From the NCBI RefSeq assembly GCF_024343775.1, contig NZ_RJUF01000183.1, positions 1 through 64,000 of the forward strand: a DNA stretch of 64,000 nt, in the 5' to 3' direction. Below, piece after piece: positions 1-9,295 of the stretch. The translations under genes were made by a program, and so were the position numbers. The notes under the pieces are model-generated. The model did not search any database, was not told the origin of the DNA, and was given only the letters and a program-made list of their open reading frames with translations. Source of the stretch: Lacihabitans soyangensis (GTDB lineage: Bacteria > Bacteroidota > Bacteroidia > Cytophagales > Spirosomataceae). How positions within the stretch are numbered: the stretch's first letter is position 1; each line of letters opens with the position of its first letter.

Positions 1-375
1 AGCTGTGCTTAGTCTTCAGACTAAGCACGAGTGAAAAGCGGTCTTCAGACCGAAAACTTGAAACAATACACCACAATTCAATATTAATGCCATATCCAAA
101 TTTCTTTACTGCATTAACAAATGGTTTTGATGGCAATTTTACAGAAATTAGAGCCCAAATATTTTTTCTTTGCTCATCCCTATGTTCAGCTATGCCAAGT
201 CTTCAGACTAAGCACGAGTGAAAAGCGGTCTTCAGACCGAAAACTTGAAACAATACACCACAATTCAATATTAATGCCATATCCAAATTTCTTTACTGCA
301 TTAACAAATGGTTTTGATGGCAATTTTACAGAAATTAGAGCCCAAATATTTTTTCTTTGCTCATTCCTATGTTCA
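1..375. repeat. Tandem 187-bp direct repeat with REP-like palindromes
   Basis: Bases 1-187 recur almost exactly at 188-375 (period 187). Each unit carries two close GTCTTCAGAC-centred palindromes: in the left copy a perfect 20-nt one at 7-26 (arms GCTTAGTCT and AGACTAAGC) and a 14-nt one at 39-52 (CGGTCT and AGACCG); the second lies at 226-239 in the right copy. The right copy ends at the mscS stop codon (373-375, read on the minus strand), so the duplicated unit abuts that gene. Paired short palindromes are typical of REP-like elements mobilised by RAYT transposases, but no transposase is in view. The left copy may be cut by the window edge. No gene is supported in this stretch. Confidence 0.85.
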
Positions 376-1206
376 TTTTACTGCCAATGATGTCAAATGA
401 TCAAAAGGTCCCGCAGGGCCTACAATACCATTTTTGTCAAAGGCTATTTTAATGGCTTCGTAGAGGAAATCCTTAACCGAATTGGTGTCTGCGGCGTCGC
501 AAGTGGCTTTTATGTCTATTTTGGTTGCTCCTAAATCTGAGGTGTCAAGCGTTACCGTTACCTCTGGCGTTTTGTGAACGAGCTCACAGGTATAGGCTAC
601 ATTTTTAACAACATTTCTAACTTTTTCGGTGTCAGAATTCCCGGCAATGGTAAAATTAAGTCCAACTTTTACGGCTCCAAGTCCTGAGAGGTTAATGATG
701 GTTCCGCTCATAATTGCTCCGTTTGGTATAATGACTTTGTAGTTGTCTGATGTCTTCAGTATGGTTTGCAAAATCAAAATTTCTAAAACTTTTCCAGTTT
801 GACCACCTGCTGTTATGGTATCGCCGACCTTGTAGGGTTTGAATATCAATATCAATATGCCGCTTGCGAAATGTGACAAGCTACCTTGAAGGGCGAGGCC
901 AACTGCTAGACCAGCACCTCCAATCATGGCCACAAATGAGGTGGTTTCTATGCCAAACTTGGTGGCGACACTTACTATTACCAGAACTTTGATCAAAATG
1001 GAAATAAAAGACCCTATGAATGGTACTATGGTAGGGTCAAGATTCTTGCTCATCAAGGACTTGTGGAATAGTTTGCTCACTCTGTTGGCTACCCAGAATC
1101 CAATAATGAGGGTAAAAATGGCCATTAGGACTCTCGGAGAGTAGTCCACAAGCATTTCTGTAAATCTGTCAATTAAGTGTACGAAATTTAAGTTTTTGAC
1201 TTCCAT
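373..1206 (-). CDS. mscS: MscS-family small-conductance mechanosensitive channel
   Basis: This is an inner-membrane channel that opens under membrane tension and releases solutes on osmotic downshock. The 277 residues match the roughly 286 of E. coli MscS. Three hydrophobic segments are visible (about 22-44, 62-84 and 88-122). The third is the glycine/alanine-rich pore helix containing GGAGLAVGLALQG, followed by the family motif FKPYKVGD and the beta domain with NGAIMSGTIINLS. The N-terminus MEVKNLNF fits a normal start. It lies downstream of nrdA on the same strand but is separated from it by a terminator and about 250 bp, so it is probably its own unit. Family assignment is secure; channel conductance is not inferable. 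Confidence 0.93.
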   Translation of the reverse strand: MEVKNLNFVHLIDRFTEMLVDYSPRVLMAIFTLIIGFWVANRVSKLFHKSLMSKNLDPTIVPFIGSFISILIKVLVIVSVATKFGIETTSFVAMIGGAGLAVGLALQGSLSHFASGILILIFKPYKVGDTITAGGQTGKVLEILILQTILKTSDNYKVIIPNGAIMSGTIINLSGLGAVKVGLNFTIAGNSDTEKVRNVVKNVAYTCELVHKTPEVTVTLDTSDLGATKIDIKATCDAADTNSVKDFLYEAIKIAFDKNGIVGPAGPFDHLTSLAVK

Positions 1207-1398
1207 AAAATATAGTTTGTTGAAAATTAATAACGAATGATTTGGAGGTGAATTACTAGTAAACCTCCCCTAAGAATCATTTTAAAGACAAAATGAATGT
1301 TTATTAGGTGATTATTAATTCTTTGAAATAATAATTTGTTTTAAATTTTGCGAATAATTTAAGGATCATTATATCGGTATTTAGGATATAAATAAAAA

Positions 1399-1424
1399 AC
1401 CGCCTTGCGGCGGTATTTATTTTT
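1399..1424 (-). terminator. Rho-independent terminator of nrdA
   Basis: ACCGCC (1399-1404) pairs with GGCGGT (1409-1414) around TTGC. On the minus strand the stem is followed by TTTTTTATT, just past the nrdA stop. T-rich sequence on the other side lets it act in both directions. Confidence 0.8.
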
Positions 1425-1452
1425 AGAATAGCAAATCTGTAAGTCGGAATCC

Positions 1453-3930
1453 TTAAGAACCGCACATTTCGCAACCTTCTGGGTTGTCTAGTGAGCACTG
1501 CATTGCTGCATATTTTAGTTCTTCTTCGCTTAATTGAAAGCTAGCGGCTGCTTCTTTGGCTTTGGCCTCATTTTCTTTGGCGTAAGCTTCATAGTTGAGC
1601 GGTTTTTCTTCAAACTTCTCAGTTACTGGCGTAGTTTCTGCTATGGCTTGTCTATCTACTGTAAACTTAACGGCATCAACAGCTGCTTTAGTACGTAGGT
1701 AGTACATTCCGGTCTTGAGTCCGGCTTTCCACGAGTAGAAATGCATAGACGTTAGTTTTGCAAAGTTTGGATCCAACATGAAGATATTCAGTGACTGACT
1801 TTGGCATATAAATGCACCTCTGTCAGCTGACATGTCTATCAAAGTCTTTTGTTTTATTTCCCAAGCGGTCTTGTAAAGCTCTTTTAGATGAGTTGGTATC
1901 TCGGCAATGTTCTGTACAGATCCATTGGCGGCTATCAACTTGTTCTTCATAGAGTCGTTCCACATGTTTATTTTCACGAGGTCTCTCAAAAGGTGCTTGT
2001 TTACTACCACAAATTCACCTGACAATACTCTTCTGGTGTAAATATTTGAAGTGTAAGGCTCGAAACATTCGTTGTTTCCGAGAATTTGACTTGTTGAGGC
2101 TGTTGGCATTGGAGCCAATAGCAATGAGTTTCTAACGCCGTTTTTGATAACTTTGGCTCTTAGGTCTTCCCAATCCCAAAGACCTGAGTCTGGCGTAACT
2201 CCCCACATATCAAACTGGAACTCACCTTTCGATATTGGTGATCCAGCCCAAGTCTCATAAGGACCCTCTTCCATGGCCAACTCCATAGATGCTTCCATTG
2301 AAGCAAAATAGATGGTTTCGAAGATGTCTTTGTTGAGTTTTTGAGCAGGTTCGCTGTCAAAAGGCATTTTCATCAAAATAAATGCATCAGCAAGTCCTTG
2401 AATACCAATACCTATTGGCCTGTGACGCTTGTTACTCTTTTCTGCTTCAGGAACAGGGTAGTAGTTTACGTCAATGATTTTGTTTAGGTTACGGGTGATA
2501 ACCTTGGTAATGTCGTAAAGCTTTTTGAAATCAAAACTTACCGTTTCGTTATTGTCAACATTGTTGACAAATTTCGGTAGAGCTATCGATGCCAAATTAC
2601 AAACCGCCACCTCGTCTGGAGCGGTGTATTCTATAATTTCGGTACACAAGTTTGAAGACTTGATGGTACCTAGATTTTTCTGGTTTGATTTTTTGTTAGC
2701 CGAATCCTTGAACAAAATGTATGGCGTACCAGTCTCAACTTGAGATTCAAGGATTTGGAACCAAAGTTCTTGGGCCGAGATTGTTTTTCTAGCTTTACCT
2801 TCTGATTCGTATTTTTCGTATAATCTCTCAAAATCGTCGCCATAGCAGTCTGATAGACCTGGACACTCATGAGGACAGAATAGACTCCAATCGGCGTTGG
2901 CTTCTACTTTTTTCATGAACAAATCAGGAATCCAAAGTGCAAAGAATAAGTCTCTTGCACGATTTTCTTCCTTTCCGTGATTTCTCTTCAAATCCAAGAA
3001 TTCAAAGATATCTGCATGCCAAGGCTCTAGATAGATGGCAAATGAGCCCTTTCTTTTGCCACCGCCTTGGTCAACGTATCTGGCAGTGTCGTTGAATACA
3101 CGAAGCATCGGAATTATACCGTTAGAAGTACCGTTGGTTCCTTTAATGTAACTTCCTGTTGCTCTGATATTGTGAATAGAAAGACCAATTCCACCAGCCG
3201 ATTGTGAGATTTTGGCTGTTTGTTTTAGTGTATCATATATACCGTCAATGCTGTCGTCTTTCATTGTCAAAAGAAAACACGACGACAATTGAGGTTTTGG
3301 TGTACCTGCATTAAAAAGCGTAGGAGTAGCATGTGTAAACCATCTTTCCGACAATAGATTATAAGTTTCTATTGCTTTTTCGATGTTTTCGCCATGAATA
3401 CCCACAGAAACCCTCATGAGCATGTGCTGCGGACGCTCAACAATTTTGCCGTTGAGTTTCATCAAATATGATTTCTCCAGTGTTTTGTATCCGAAGTAGT
3501 CATACCCGAAATCACGGTCGTAAATGATAGATGAGTCCAACAAGGCAGCGTTGGCTTGGATTATTTTCCACACGTCTTTTGCAATGAGTGAGGCGTTTTC
3601 ACCTGTTTTTGGATCAACGTATTGGTACATTGCCTTCATAGTACCTGAGAAAGACTTCAAGGTATTTTTGTGAAGGTTAGAGATGGCTATCCTAGCGGCC
3701 AATGTGGCGTAGTCTGGATGCTTGGTGGTCATTGAAGCCGATGTCTCGGCAGCTAGGTTATCTAATTCAGAGGTTGTAACTCCATCGTAGATACCCGAAA
3801 CCACTTTCATGGCTACTTCTACTGGCTGAATGAAATTAGGATCTAAACCATAACAGAGCCTTTCAATACGAGCTGTGACTTTGTCGAATTTCACTGATTC
3901 GCGGCGTCCATCTCTCTTAATTACGTACAT
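1453..3930 (-). CDS. nrdA: Ribonucleoside-diphosphate reductase, class Ia large subunit
   Basis: Reduces ribonucleoside diphosphates to deoxyribonucleotides together with a small radical subunit, which is not in this window. The 825-residue protein starts with an ATP-cone domain (about 1-90, [11 protein letters not shown]). The catalytic residues can be read directly: redox pair C218 (QLSSCFLL) and C444 (VAVCNLAS), the N427/C429/E431 triad in NLCTE, the radical-path YY in [10 protein letters not shown], and the C-terminal shuttle CEMC at 820-823. As I recall the human RRM1 numbering, these positions coincide with it, which marks the eukaryote-like branch rather than the E. coli type. A TACTTTTG element (4006-3999, minus strand) and DnaA-box-like sites lie upstream; DnaA control of nrd genes is known in E. 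coli. Confidence 0.97.
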   Translation of the reverse strand: MYVIKRDGRRESVKFDKVTARIERLCYGLDPNFIQPVEVAMKVVSGIYDGVTTSELDNLAAETSASMTTKHPDYATLAARIAISNLHKNTLKSFSGTMKAMYQYVDPKTGENASLIAKDVWKIIQANAALLDSSIIYDRDFGYDYFGYKTLEKSYLMKLNGKIVERPQHMLMRVSVGIHGENIEKAIETYNLLSERWFTHATPTLFNAGTPKPQLSSCFLLTMKDDSIDGIYDTLKQTAKISQSAGGIGLSIHNIRATGSYIKGTNGTSNGIIPMLRVFNDTARYVDQGGGKRKGSFAIYLEPWHADIFEFLDLKRNHGKEENRARDLFFALWIPDLFMKKVEANADWSLFCPHECPGLSDCYGDDFERLYEKYESEGKARKTISAQELWFQILESQVETGTPYILFKDSANKKSNQKNLGTIKSSNLCTEIIEYTAPDEVAVCNLASIALPKFVNNVDNNETVSFDFKKLYDITKVITRNLNKIIDVNYYPVPEAEKSNKRHRPIGIGIQGLADAFILMKMPFDSEPAQKLNKDIFETIYFASMEASMELAMEEGPYETWAGSPISKGEFQFDMWGVTPDSGLWDWEDLRAKVIKNGVRNSLLLAPMPTASTSQILGNNECFEPYTSNIYTRRVLSGEFVVVNKHLLRDLVKINMWNDSMKNKLIAANGSVQNIAEIPTHLKELYKTAWEIKQKTLIDMSADRGAFICQSQSLNIFMLDPNFAKLTSMHFYSWKAGLKTGMYYLRTKAAVDAVKFTVDRQAIAETTPVTEKFEEKPLNYEAYAKENEAKAKEAAASFQLSEEELKYAAMQCSLDNPEGCEMCGS

Positions 3931-3994
3931 GTTTTTTTAGGAGTAAAAGGTGTAATATAAATTCTTTTATTTTTTAGGTTCACTTCAGTAAGGA

Positions 3995-4310
3995 ATCTCA
4001 AAAGTATATAAAAAATAAAATAAAAAAAAGACAAATTTTTTTTGGAAAAATAAATTATTAAAATTTTCCAGAGAGTGTATTTTTACTTGTGTCTAATTAT
4101 CAATTAATTGTAAAAATGGCATCTACAAAAAATACCAAAATAAAAGTTTTCCACAGTGAAAATGGGTTGAATAATAGGACTAACCGAATAATAAATATGT
4201 GGATTATATGGAACCCTAAATCTAAAACTTTGTATTACAAATTGTTTTTATACCCATACTTATCCACAATTAACATGTTCATTATTAATCTTTACATTCC
4301 ATTATCAACA
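3995..4310. other. DnaA-box cluster beside an AT-rich block (nrdA upstream region; candidate origin)
   Basis: The 354-bp gap between nrdA and the thiamine pyrophosphokinase gene contains no gene. A block of almost pure A/T (about 4000-4075) is followed by sites matching the DnaA box TTATCCACA: TTTTCCACA at 4147-4155, TAATCCACA on the minus strand at 4199-4207, a perfect TTATCCACA at 4260-4268, and TTATCAACA at 4302-4310 just inside the neighbouring gene. An AT-rich unwinding-type block next to spaced boxes is what an origin looks like, but the same boxes could instead serve DnaA control of nrdA. The nrdA -7-like element TACTTTTG (minus, 4006-3999) lies at its edge. Confidence 0.45.
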
Positions 4311-4959
4311 TATCCCCACTTTGATAGCTAATTTGCACTTGTCCGTCCTCATGTGCTTCGTTGCTATTGCCATTTCTGTAGCCAAGTTTGAGCGTTTCGC
4401 CATTCAGCGGATATTTGAGATTGTGGGTGGTTATACCTGTGGCTTCACCTACTGGCATGAGCGATATTATGCTGCCTTTTTTGTACCATTTGGTGAAGGT
4501 ATTCGGCAGGGGCAATATTGGAAAAATACAAGAATGGTCATCCACGATTTTGAGCTTGATCAGGCTGGAATATTTGGGTAAAATGGCAATGTTGGCCATG
4601 GTATGATCGGCTCTTTTGCCGGTTGCCCATGCAATGTTTGCCGCAGGGAAATCTCGCTCAATTAGAAATTCTATCGCTTTTTCGAGGTCTGTTTTTTCCT
4701 GATCTGGAGCATGGATTATTTCTATCGGAAACTGGCTTGTTTTGAGCTCCTCAAAGTTTTTATTACCGTGATCAAAATCGCCGAAAAGTACATCTATTTT
4801 AATTCCAAGAGAAAGTACTCTGTCTATGGCACCATCGAGTACCAAAACGAATGGACTCCATTCGAGTAGCTGCCCGAGGAGTTCATCATTGCAGGCTTCT
4901 CCGTTGGCGATTATGAGAGCGGGTTCCTGTTTTTCTCTTACTATGTGATGCGATGACAT
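4285..4959 (-). CDS. thiN: Thiamine pyrophosphokinase (thiamine diphosphokinase)
   Basis: Transfers pyrophosphate from ATP to thiamine, giving thiamine diphosphate in the cytosol. Family motifs are present in order: IIANGEACN, VLDGAIDR, FGDFDHG, the charged PDQEKTDLEKAIEF and GKRADHTMANIAIL, which form the nucleotide and thiamine sites. The product is about 224 residues, normal for the family. I place the start at 4959 (MSSHH) because the in-frame ATG at 4977 lies inside the terminator hairpin of the upstream gene. No thiamine biosynthesis genes or TPP riboswitch are nearby, which suits a salvage enzyme. Confidence 0.9.
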   Translation of the reverse strand: MSSHHIVREKQEPALIIANGEACNDELLGQLLEWSPFVLVLDGAIDRVLSLGIKIDVLFGDFDHGNKNFEELKTSQFPIEIIHAPDQEKTDLEKAIEFLIERDFPAANIAWATGKRADHTMANIAILPKYSSLIKLKIVDDHSCIFPILPLPNTFTKWYKKGSIISLMPVGEATGITTHNLKYPLNGETLKLGYRNGNSNEAHEDGQVQISYQSGDMLIMECKD

Positions 4960-4962
4960 ATT

Positions 4963-4992
4963 AAAAAAAAGACCCAAATTTTAGTTTGGGTC
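4963..4992 (-). terminator. Terminator after the DUF5606 gene
   Basis: GACCCAAA (4971-4978) and TTTGGGTC (4985-4992) form an 8-bp stem with a 6-nt loop, followed on the minus strand by eight T residues. It ends the DUF5606 transcript and overlaps the longest possible thiN start. Confidence 0.8.
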
Positions 4993-4999
4993 GTTTATG

Positions 5000-5470
5000 T
5001 TATTTCTTCTTTGCTTTTTTAACTGGCTCTTTGGTTTCGACCTTTTCTTCCTCTTTTTCTTCTTCCTTTACATCAAATAGTTCTGGTAGATTTTCGGAGA
5101 GGATATTGTACCAGTTGATTATTTTCTTAACATCGGTAGGATAAACCCTGTCTCTGTCAAAATCTGGCATTACTTTTCCAAAGAAATCAAAAATCTCTTT
5201 ATTGGAAGCGTTTTTAGTGTCTAGTTCTACTTTGTTTCCAAAATCCTTACGGATAGAAAGGAAAATTTCGCCAAGGGGCGTGGCTTTGTTTATGTCTTCT
5301 GTATAAACTGAGATTTCTTTCAATACCGACACTTTGGCGTTTGCATTAATCATCTCTCTTTTGTGAAGTTGATCTAATGACTCTACAATCACTCCTGCTC
5401 TGCCTGGCTTAACTATTCTATAAAGGCCTGGCTTGCCAGAGATGTTTGCTACTTCTTGTAATAATTCCAT
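5000..5470 (-). CDS. DUF5606-family protein
   Basis: A 156-residue cytosolic protein without signal peptide or membrane segment. The N-terminal part (MELLQEVANISGKPGLYRIV) is the recognisable DUF5606 signature, a family I know only from Bacteroidota. It is followed by a helical region and a low-complexity lysine/glutamate tail from about residue 130 (EEEKEEEKVETKEP) ending in KKAKKK. Function is unknown. It has its own terminator and is about 80 bp downstream of the SDR gene, so cotranscription with that gene is possible but not shown. Confidence 0.8.
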   Translation of the reverse strand: MELLQEVANISGKPGLYRIVKPGRAGVIVESLDQLHKREMINANAKVSVLKEISVYTEDINKATPLGEIFLSIRKDFGNKVELDTKNASNKEIFDFFGKVMPDFDRDRVYPTDVKKIINWYNILSENLPELFDVKEEEKEEEKVETKEPVKKAKKK

Positions 5471-5552
5471 ATATATTTTTCTATGTGTTTTAAAAAACGT
5501 TGCAATTTAGTGAAAAATCAGAAGGGTTTAAATGTTTAGGCGAATATGGCTT

Positions 5553-6257
5553 TCAAATATCGCCTTTTAAGGGACGAAGTACGATTTCTTCAACGACGGC
5601 TGATTTGGATAAATTGTAACTGGCCCAAATAATGTCTGCCACGTCTTTGGCTTCCATAAATCGTTCTGCAGGAAGATCTACACCAGCCCAACTGTCGGTT
5701 AAGGTCGCTCCTGGCATTATGGACGTCACTTTTACTGTGGTTTCTAACAATTCCTGGCGAAGACTTTTACTGAATCCTAGTAAGGCAAATTTTGAAATAG
5801 AGTAAGAGCCGCTTTGTGGGTAGGCCATCAAACTAGCTATAGAGCAGATATTGAAAACGTGTGCTGATTCTAGGGTTTCCATTTCCGGAACAAGAATTCT
5901 GGATAGATAATAAGCACTGTAAACGTTGGTATTTATTAGTTTTTCTAGGGTATCTTCGGCTTCTTGGAGGATTTTTCCAGGTAAAAAGAGACCCGCATTG
6001 TTCACCATAACATGTATTGGGGTTTGTAAGTCCAAAATGAATTTTCCAAAATTCTGAATTTGTTCTTTTTTTGAAACATCAGCTACGAATACGTGAATTT
6101 TGGTTGAATAAGTACTTTCTAATTCATTTTTTAAGGCCTCTAGGTTGGTCATGGATCGGGAACAAACGGCAACTTCAAAACCTTCGGCTGCAAATTTTTC
6201 AACCACAGCCCTGCCAATTCCCTTACTCGCTCCACTTACAACAGCTAATTTTTTCAT
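5553..6257 (-). CDS. SDR-family NAD(P)-dependent oxidoreductase
   Basis: A classical short-chain dehydrogenase/reductase of 234 residues with a Rossmann fold. The cofactor motif GASKGIG is at 9-15, NNAG at 86-89, the catalytic serine near 139 (ICSIAS) and the YxxxK pair at Y152/K156 (SYSISK). The substrate cannot be read from the sequence; the nearest subgroup is the 3-oxoacyl-ACP-reductase-like or generic SDRs. It is divergent from the MlaE-type permease and may have its own promoter in the shared gap. Confidence 0.9.
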   Translation of the reverse strand: MKKLAVVSGASKGIGRAVVEKFAAEGFEVAVCSRSMTNLEALKNELESTYSTKIHVFVADVSKKEQIQNFGKFILDLQTPIHVMVNNAGLFLPGKILQEAEDTLEKLINTNVYSAYYLSRILVPEMETLESAHVFNICSIASLMAYPQSGSYSISKFALLGFSKSLRQELLETTVKVTSIMPGATLTDSWAGVDLPAERFMEAKDVADIIWASYNLSKSAVVEEIVLRPLKGDI

Positions 6258-6321
6258 TGTTATTGATTTTTGTCAAAATTAATGCTTGAATGGGTTTAAA
6301 TAAAATTCAATTTGATTAGAC

Positions 6322-6350
6322 TTGAATTAATTGCTGTTTGATTACCTTTG
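6322..6350 (+). promoter_or_regulatory. Bacteroidota-type promoter for the MlaE/MlaF operon
   Basis: TTG at 6322-6324 is spaced 18 bp from TACCTTTG at 6343-6350, matching the TTG / TANNTTTG consensus of the Bacteroidota primary sigma factor. It excludes an upstream TTG at 6331 as the start codon of the permease gene. Confidence 0.65.
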
Positions 6351-6375
6351 TGTTTCACCTTTTATGATAGCAATT

Positions 6376-7107
6376 ATGCTAAAACTGTTAGGCAAATTCT
6401 TTATTTTTCTTAACGAACTTTTTACGAGGAGAGAGTCCGCCAAAGTTTATTGGTATCGTTTTTTGGACGAATGCATTACCATTGGTATTGATTCGGTGCT
6501 GATTATAGCCATTGTGGCCTTGTTTATTGGTGCAGTAACTTGTGTTCAGATTTTCGCCAACTTAGTGAGTCCAGTAATCCCACTTTATATTGTGGGTAAT
6601 ATTGTGAGAGATATGACCCTGTTGGAGCTTTCCTCGACTTTTATGTGTGTGGTGTTGGCGGGTAAAGTTGGTTCAAATATCGCAGGTGAGTTGGGTACAA
6701 TGAGAATAACGGAGCAAATTGATGCCTTGGAAGTGATGGGAATTAATTCAGCTTCCTATCTGGTACTACCAAAACTTTTGGCTGCGGTGGTCACATTTCC
6801 AGTTCTGGCCATTTTTTCTGGCTTTTTGGGCATTTTTGGTGGATATTTGGCTGGAACGTTGACTGGTATTCTTACACCTGAGCAATATATTTATGGTATC
6901 AGATTTTCGTTTATACCTTATAATCTTGTTATACCCATCGTGAAGTCGGCGGTTTTCGGATTTTTAATTGCCACCATATCTGCTTACAAGGGTTATCATA
7001 CAAGAGGTGGAGCCTTGGAGGTTGGTAAGGCATCTACCGCTGCGGTAACCAATAGTTGTATAGCCATTTTGATTGCAGATTATCTTTTAGCAGAGTTACT
7101 CACATGA
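6376..7107 (+). CDS. mlaE: MlaE/YrbE-type ABC transporter permease
   Basis: Inner-membrane permease of the Mla/Mce type, which moves phospholipids between inner and outer membrane. The roughly 243-residue product has the amphipathic N-terminal helix (LGKFFIFLNELF), about five membrane segments, and the conserved AGKVGSNIAGELGTMRITEQIDALEVMG stretch near 100-128 (shown here as family signature). The start is put at ATG 6376 (6364 is the alternative); an earlier TTG at 6331 sits inside the promoter. Its stop overlaps the start of the ATPase gene by 4 bp (ATGA). The MCE-domain substrate-binding partner is not in this window. Confidence 0.9.
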   Translation: MLKLLGKFFIFLNELFTRRESAKVYWYRFLDECITIGIDSVLIIAIVALFIGAVTCVQIFANLVSPVIPLYIVGNIVRDMTLLELSSTFMCVVLAGKVGSNIAGELGTMRITEQIDALEVMGINSASYLVLPKLLAAVVTFPVLAIFSGFLGIFGGYLAGTLTGILTPEQYIYGIRFSFIPYNLVIPIVKSAVFGFLIATISAYKGYHTRGGALEVGKASTAAVTNSCIAILIADYLLAELLT

Positions 7108-7862
7108 TAGAGATAAAAAATATTTCTAAGACTTTTAACGGGAAAGTGGTGCTGGACGATGTTTCTGGCATATTTCGAAAGGGCGAAACCAGTCTGGTAA
7201 TTGGGGCTAGTGGAACTGGCAAAAGTGTTTTGTTGAAATGCATGCTGGATCTTGTAGAACCTGAAAAAGGAGAGGTGTTTTTTGACGGAAAGGAATTTCT
7301 ACATGTGAGTGAAAACGACAGGAAGGATCTAAGAAGAGAAATGGGTGTGCTTTTTCAGGGTGGAGCATTGTTTGACTCTAAAACAGTGCAAGAGAACGTG
7401 AAGTTTCCACTGGATATGCTCACCAAGATGTCTGAAGGAGAAAAAAACGATCGGGTGGAGTTCTGCCTTCACAAGGTGGGATTAGATGGTACAGGTCCCA
7501 GAATGCCCTCGGAAATATCTGGTGGCATGAAAAAAAGGGTGGGTATAGCCAGAGCTATAGTAATGAATCCGAAATATTTGTTTTGTGATGAACCAAATAG
7601 TGGCCTAGATCCCTTGACCTCCATAAAAATAGATGAGCTCATCAAAGAAATTACCGACGATTTCAATATAACCACGGTGGTGATTACCCATGACATGAAC
7701 TCTGTGCTTTCTATTGGAGACAATATCATGTTTTTGTACAAAGGCAAAAAACTTTGGGAGGGCGATAGCAGTACCATTATGACTTCAAGTGTTAAAGAAC
7801 TCGACGAGTTTGTGTTTTCAAACCACGCTTTGAAAAAGCTCAGAGGTGAGTTTACGAAGTAA
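7104..7862 (+). CDS. mlaF: MlaF-type ABC transporter ATP-binding protein
   Basis: ATPase of the lipid transporter formed with the upstream permease. About 252 residues with Walker A GASGTGKS (34-41), Q-loop LFQGGALFD, signature SGGMK (139-143), Walker B YLFCDEP (D162/E163) and the H-loop in VVITHDMNS. The start at 7104 is preferred to a longer frame from 7056 because it gives the ATGA overlap with the permease stop and the usual MIEIKNISK beginning. All catalytic residues are intact. Confidence 0.92.
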   Translation: MIEIKNISKTFNGKVVLDDVSGIFRKGETSLVIGASGTGKSVLLKCMLDLVEPEKGEVFFDGKEFLHVSENDRKDLRREMGVLFQGGALFDSKTVQENVKFPLDMLTKMSEGEKNDRVEFCLHKVGLDGTGPRMPSEISGGMKKRVGIARAIVMNPKYLFCDEPNSGLDPLTSIKIDELIKEITDDFNITTVVITHDMNSVLSIGDNIMFLYKGKKLWEGDSSTIMTSSVKELDEFVFSNHALKKLRGEFTK

Positions 7863-7879
7863 AAAGCTGAACCTTGGGT

Positions 7880-9292
7880 ATGAAAAGAAAGAAGATCACC
7901 GCCTGTTTACTCTCTCTTTTTCTTACGGTTTTATTTTTCAGTAAAGTATTTTCTCAAGAGGTAAATCCAGCCTTTCTTAGGTCTCAGGTAGATTCTGCCC
8001 TCAGATTTATTAAGGAAACTCAGGTAAAAGAAACCATTTTTGCAAAACAATATACTGGAGAGTGGCCTGTGGATATGCATCTTACCACGGCTTATTTTTT
8101 TATTGGTAAAAAACAAAAAGCACAGGATTCCAATTGCTTTACGATATCGGCTATACACAATGCTTTAGCGGAGATTTACCTCCTAGATACTACTAGGAAA
8201 GAGCTTTTACCAACGTTAAAGCTAGCTCACGACGATATAAAGACTTACAAAGAAGACAATCTCTATAATTTTTGGAAAAAATTACCCCCCACCAGAAAGT
8301 TGAAATGGTTTAATGAACCTGATCCACAACCTTGGGTTCATCGACCTACGAACTTTCATCTAAGAATTAAATTTATTCACAATACCGCTAATGTGCCTGA
8401 AGACGCAGATGATACGTCATTGGGAAATCTTGCGGCATATTATAATAACAGGATTTTTGATGAGGCAAATCCGTTGGTTTCGTATAAAAAGTTTGATGCG
8501 TTTCTAGACCAAAAGCGTAAAAATCGCAATTGGTTTAATGTGCTTTTTCACCACGACGGGAATTCAGGAGCATATATGACTTGGCTTTATTCAGAGTACG
8601 AGTATAATCGTTGGAATATTCTTAAAACTACGCTTAATACGATTTTGATATTTGTACCAGGTAGCACGGCCCGACCTGAGGCTTATGAATCTTGGGTGCC
8701 TTTTGGGGCCAATGACGTAGATGTGGTGGTAAACGCGAATGTACTTACTTATTTGTCTAAAACACATCAGTTGGAAAAAAGCAAAGGCTACTGGCAGTCG
8801 GTAAAAATGATTGAGAATAGACTGAGGAAGAGTTTTTGGTATAATAACTCGGTTTATTATCCCAACCAATATCATATTCATTTTACGGTGGCTAAGGCAT
8901 TTGCGAGTGGGGTAGAAGGTCTACGAAATTCAGCACAAATTATATTGGATAATCTGCTTGAAAGTCAAAACAAGGATGGTAGTTTTCAGAGCCAAAGCTA
9001 TATCAATCATCATGATAAAGTGCAGAGTACGACAAATGCTCTTTCGGCCATGATTGATTGTAAATCCAAGGGCTTGATGGTGCCAGACTCGGCTATGCAC
9101 AAGGCGATTGGCTATATTTTGAGCCAGAAAAAAGTCAAGAATGGCCAAGTTCATTGGGAGGCTGGCGTGTATTTTTCAGGAGGAACTTTGCTCCGAAACA
9201 TCCTTTTTTGGAAATCCGAAGCATACACCACCGTGGCCGTTGCCAATTGTTTTCAGCGATATTTAACCTTAAAGAGCAAAGAAGATAGCTAA
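7880..9292 (+). CDS. Secreted protein of unknown function, possible alpha/alpha-toroid fold
   Basis: A 470-residue protein with a lysine-rich signal peptide (about 1-22, ending KVFSQ) and no membrane segments after it. I do not recognise a named family. The second half contains ESQNKDGSFQSQSYI and STTNALSAM, which resemble the repeat motifs of terpenoid-cyclase/prenyltransferase toroid proteins, and tryptophan-rich stretches such as QPWVHRP. The start is ATG 7880; a TTG two codons earlier is unlikely. It follows mlaF by 17 bp on the same strand, so it is probably in that operon and may be periplasmic. The product converges with the TolC gene 3 bp away. Confidence 0.7.
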   Translation: MKRKKITACLLSLFLTVLFFSKVFSQEVNPAFLRSQVDSALRFIKETQVKETIFAKQYTGEWPVDMHLTTAYFFIGKKQKAQDSNCFTISAIHNALAEIYLLDTTRKELLPTLKLAHDDIKTYKEDNLYNFWKKLPPTRKLKWFNEPDPQPWVHRPTNFHLRIKFIHNTANVPEDADDTSLGNLAAYYNNRIFDEANPLVSYKKFDAFLDQKRKNRNWFNVLFHHDGNSGAYMTWLYSEYEYNRWNILKTTLNTILIFVPGSTARPEAYESWVPFGANDVDVVVNANVLTYLSKTHQLEKSKGYWQSVKMIENRLRKSFWYNNSVYYPNQYHIHFTVAKAFASGVEGLRNSAQIILDNLLESQNKDGSFQSQSYINHHDKVQSTTNALSAMIDCKSKGLMVPDSAMHKAIGYILSQKKVKNGQVHWEAGVYFSGGTLLRNILFWKSEAYTTVAVANCFQRYLTLKSKEDS

Positions 9293-9295
9293 GTT

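Noticed and set aside
1-375. Open frames inside the 187-bp repeat
   Set aside because: The unit is not a multiple of three, frames stop at each junction, and no family matches, so they are not taken as genes.
4960-4977. Earlier start for the thiamine pyrophosphokinase
   Set aside because: The ATG at 4977 is inside the terminator hairpin of the previous gene.
6331-6375. Upstream TTG or ATG start of the MlaE gene
   Set aside because: Codons before 6364 lie in the promoter -7 region; 6376 gives the usual LGKFF start.
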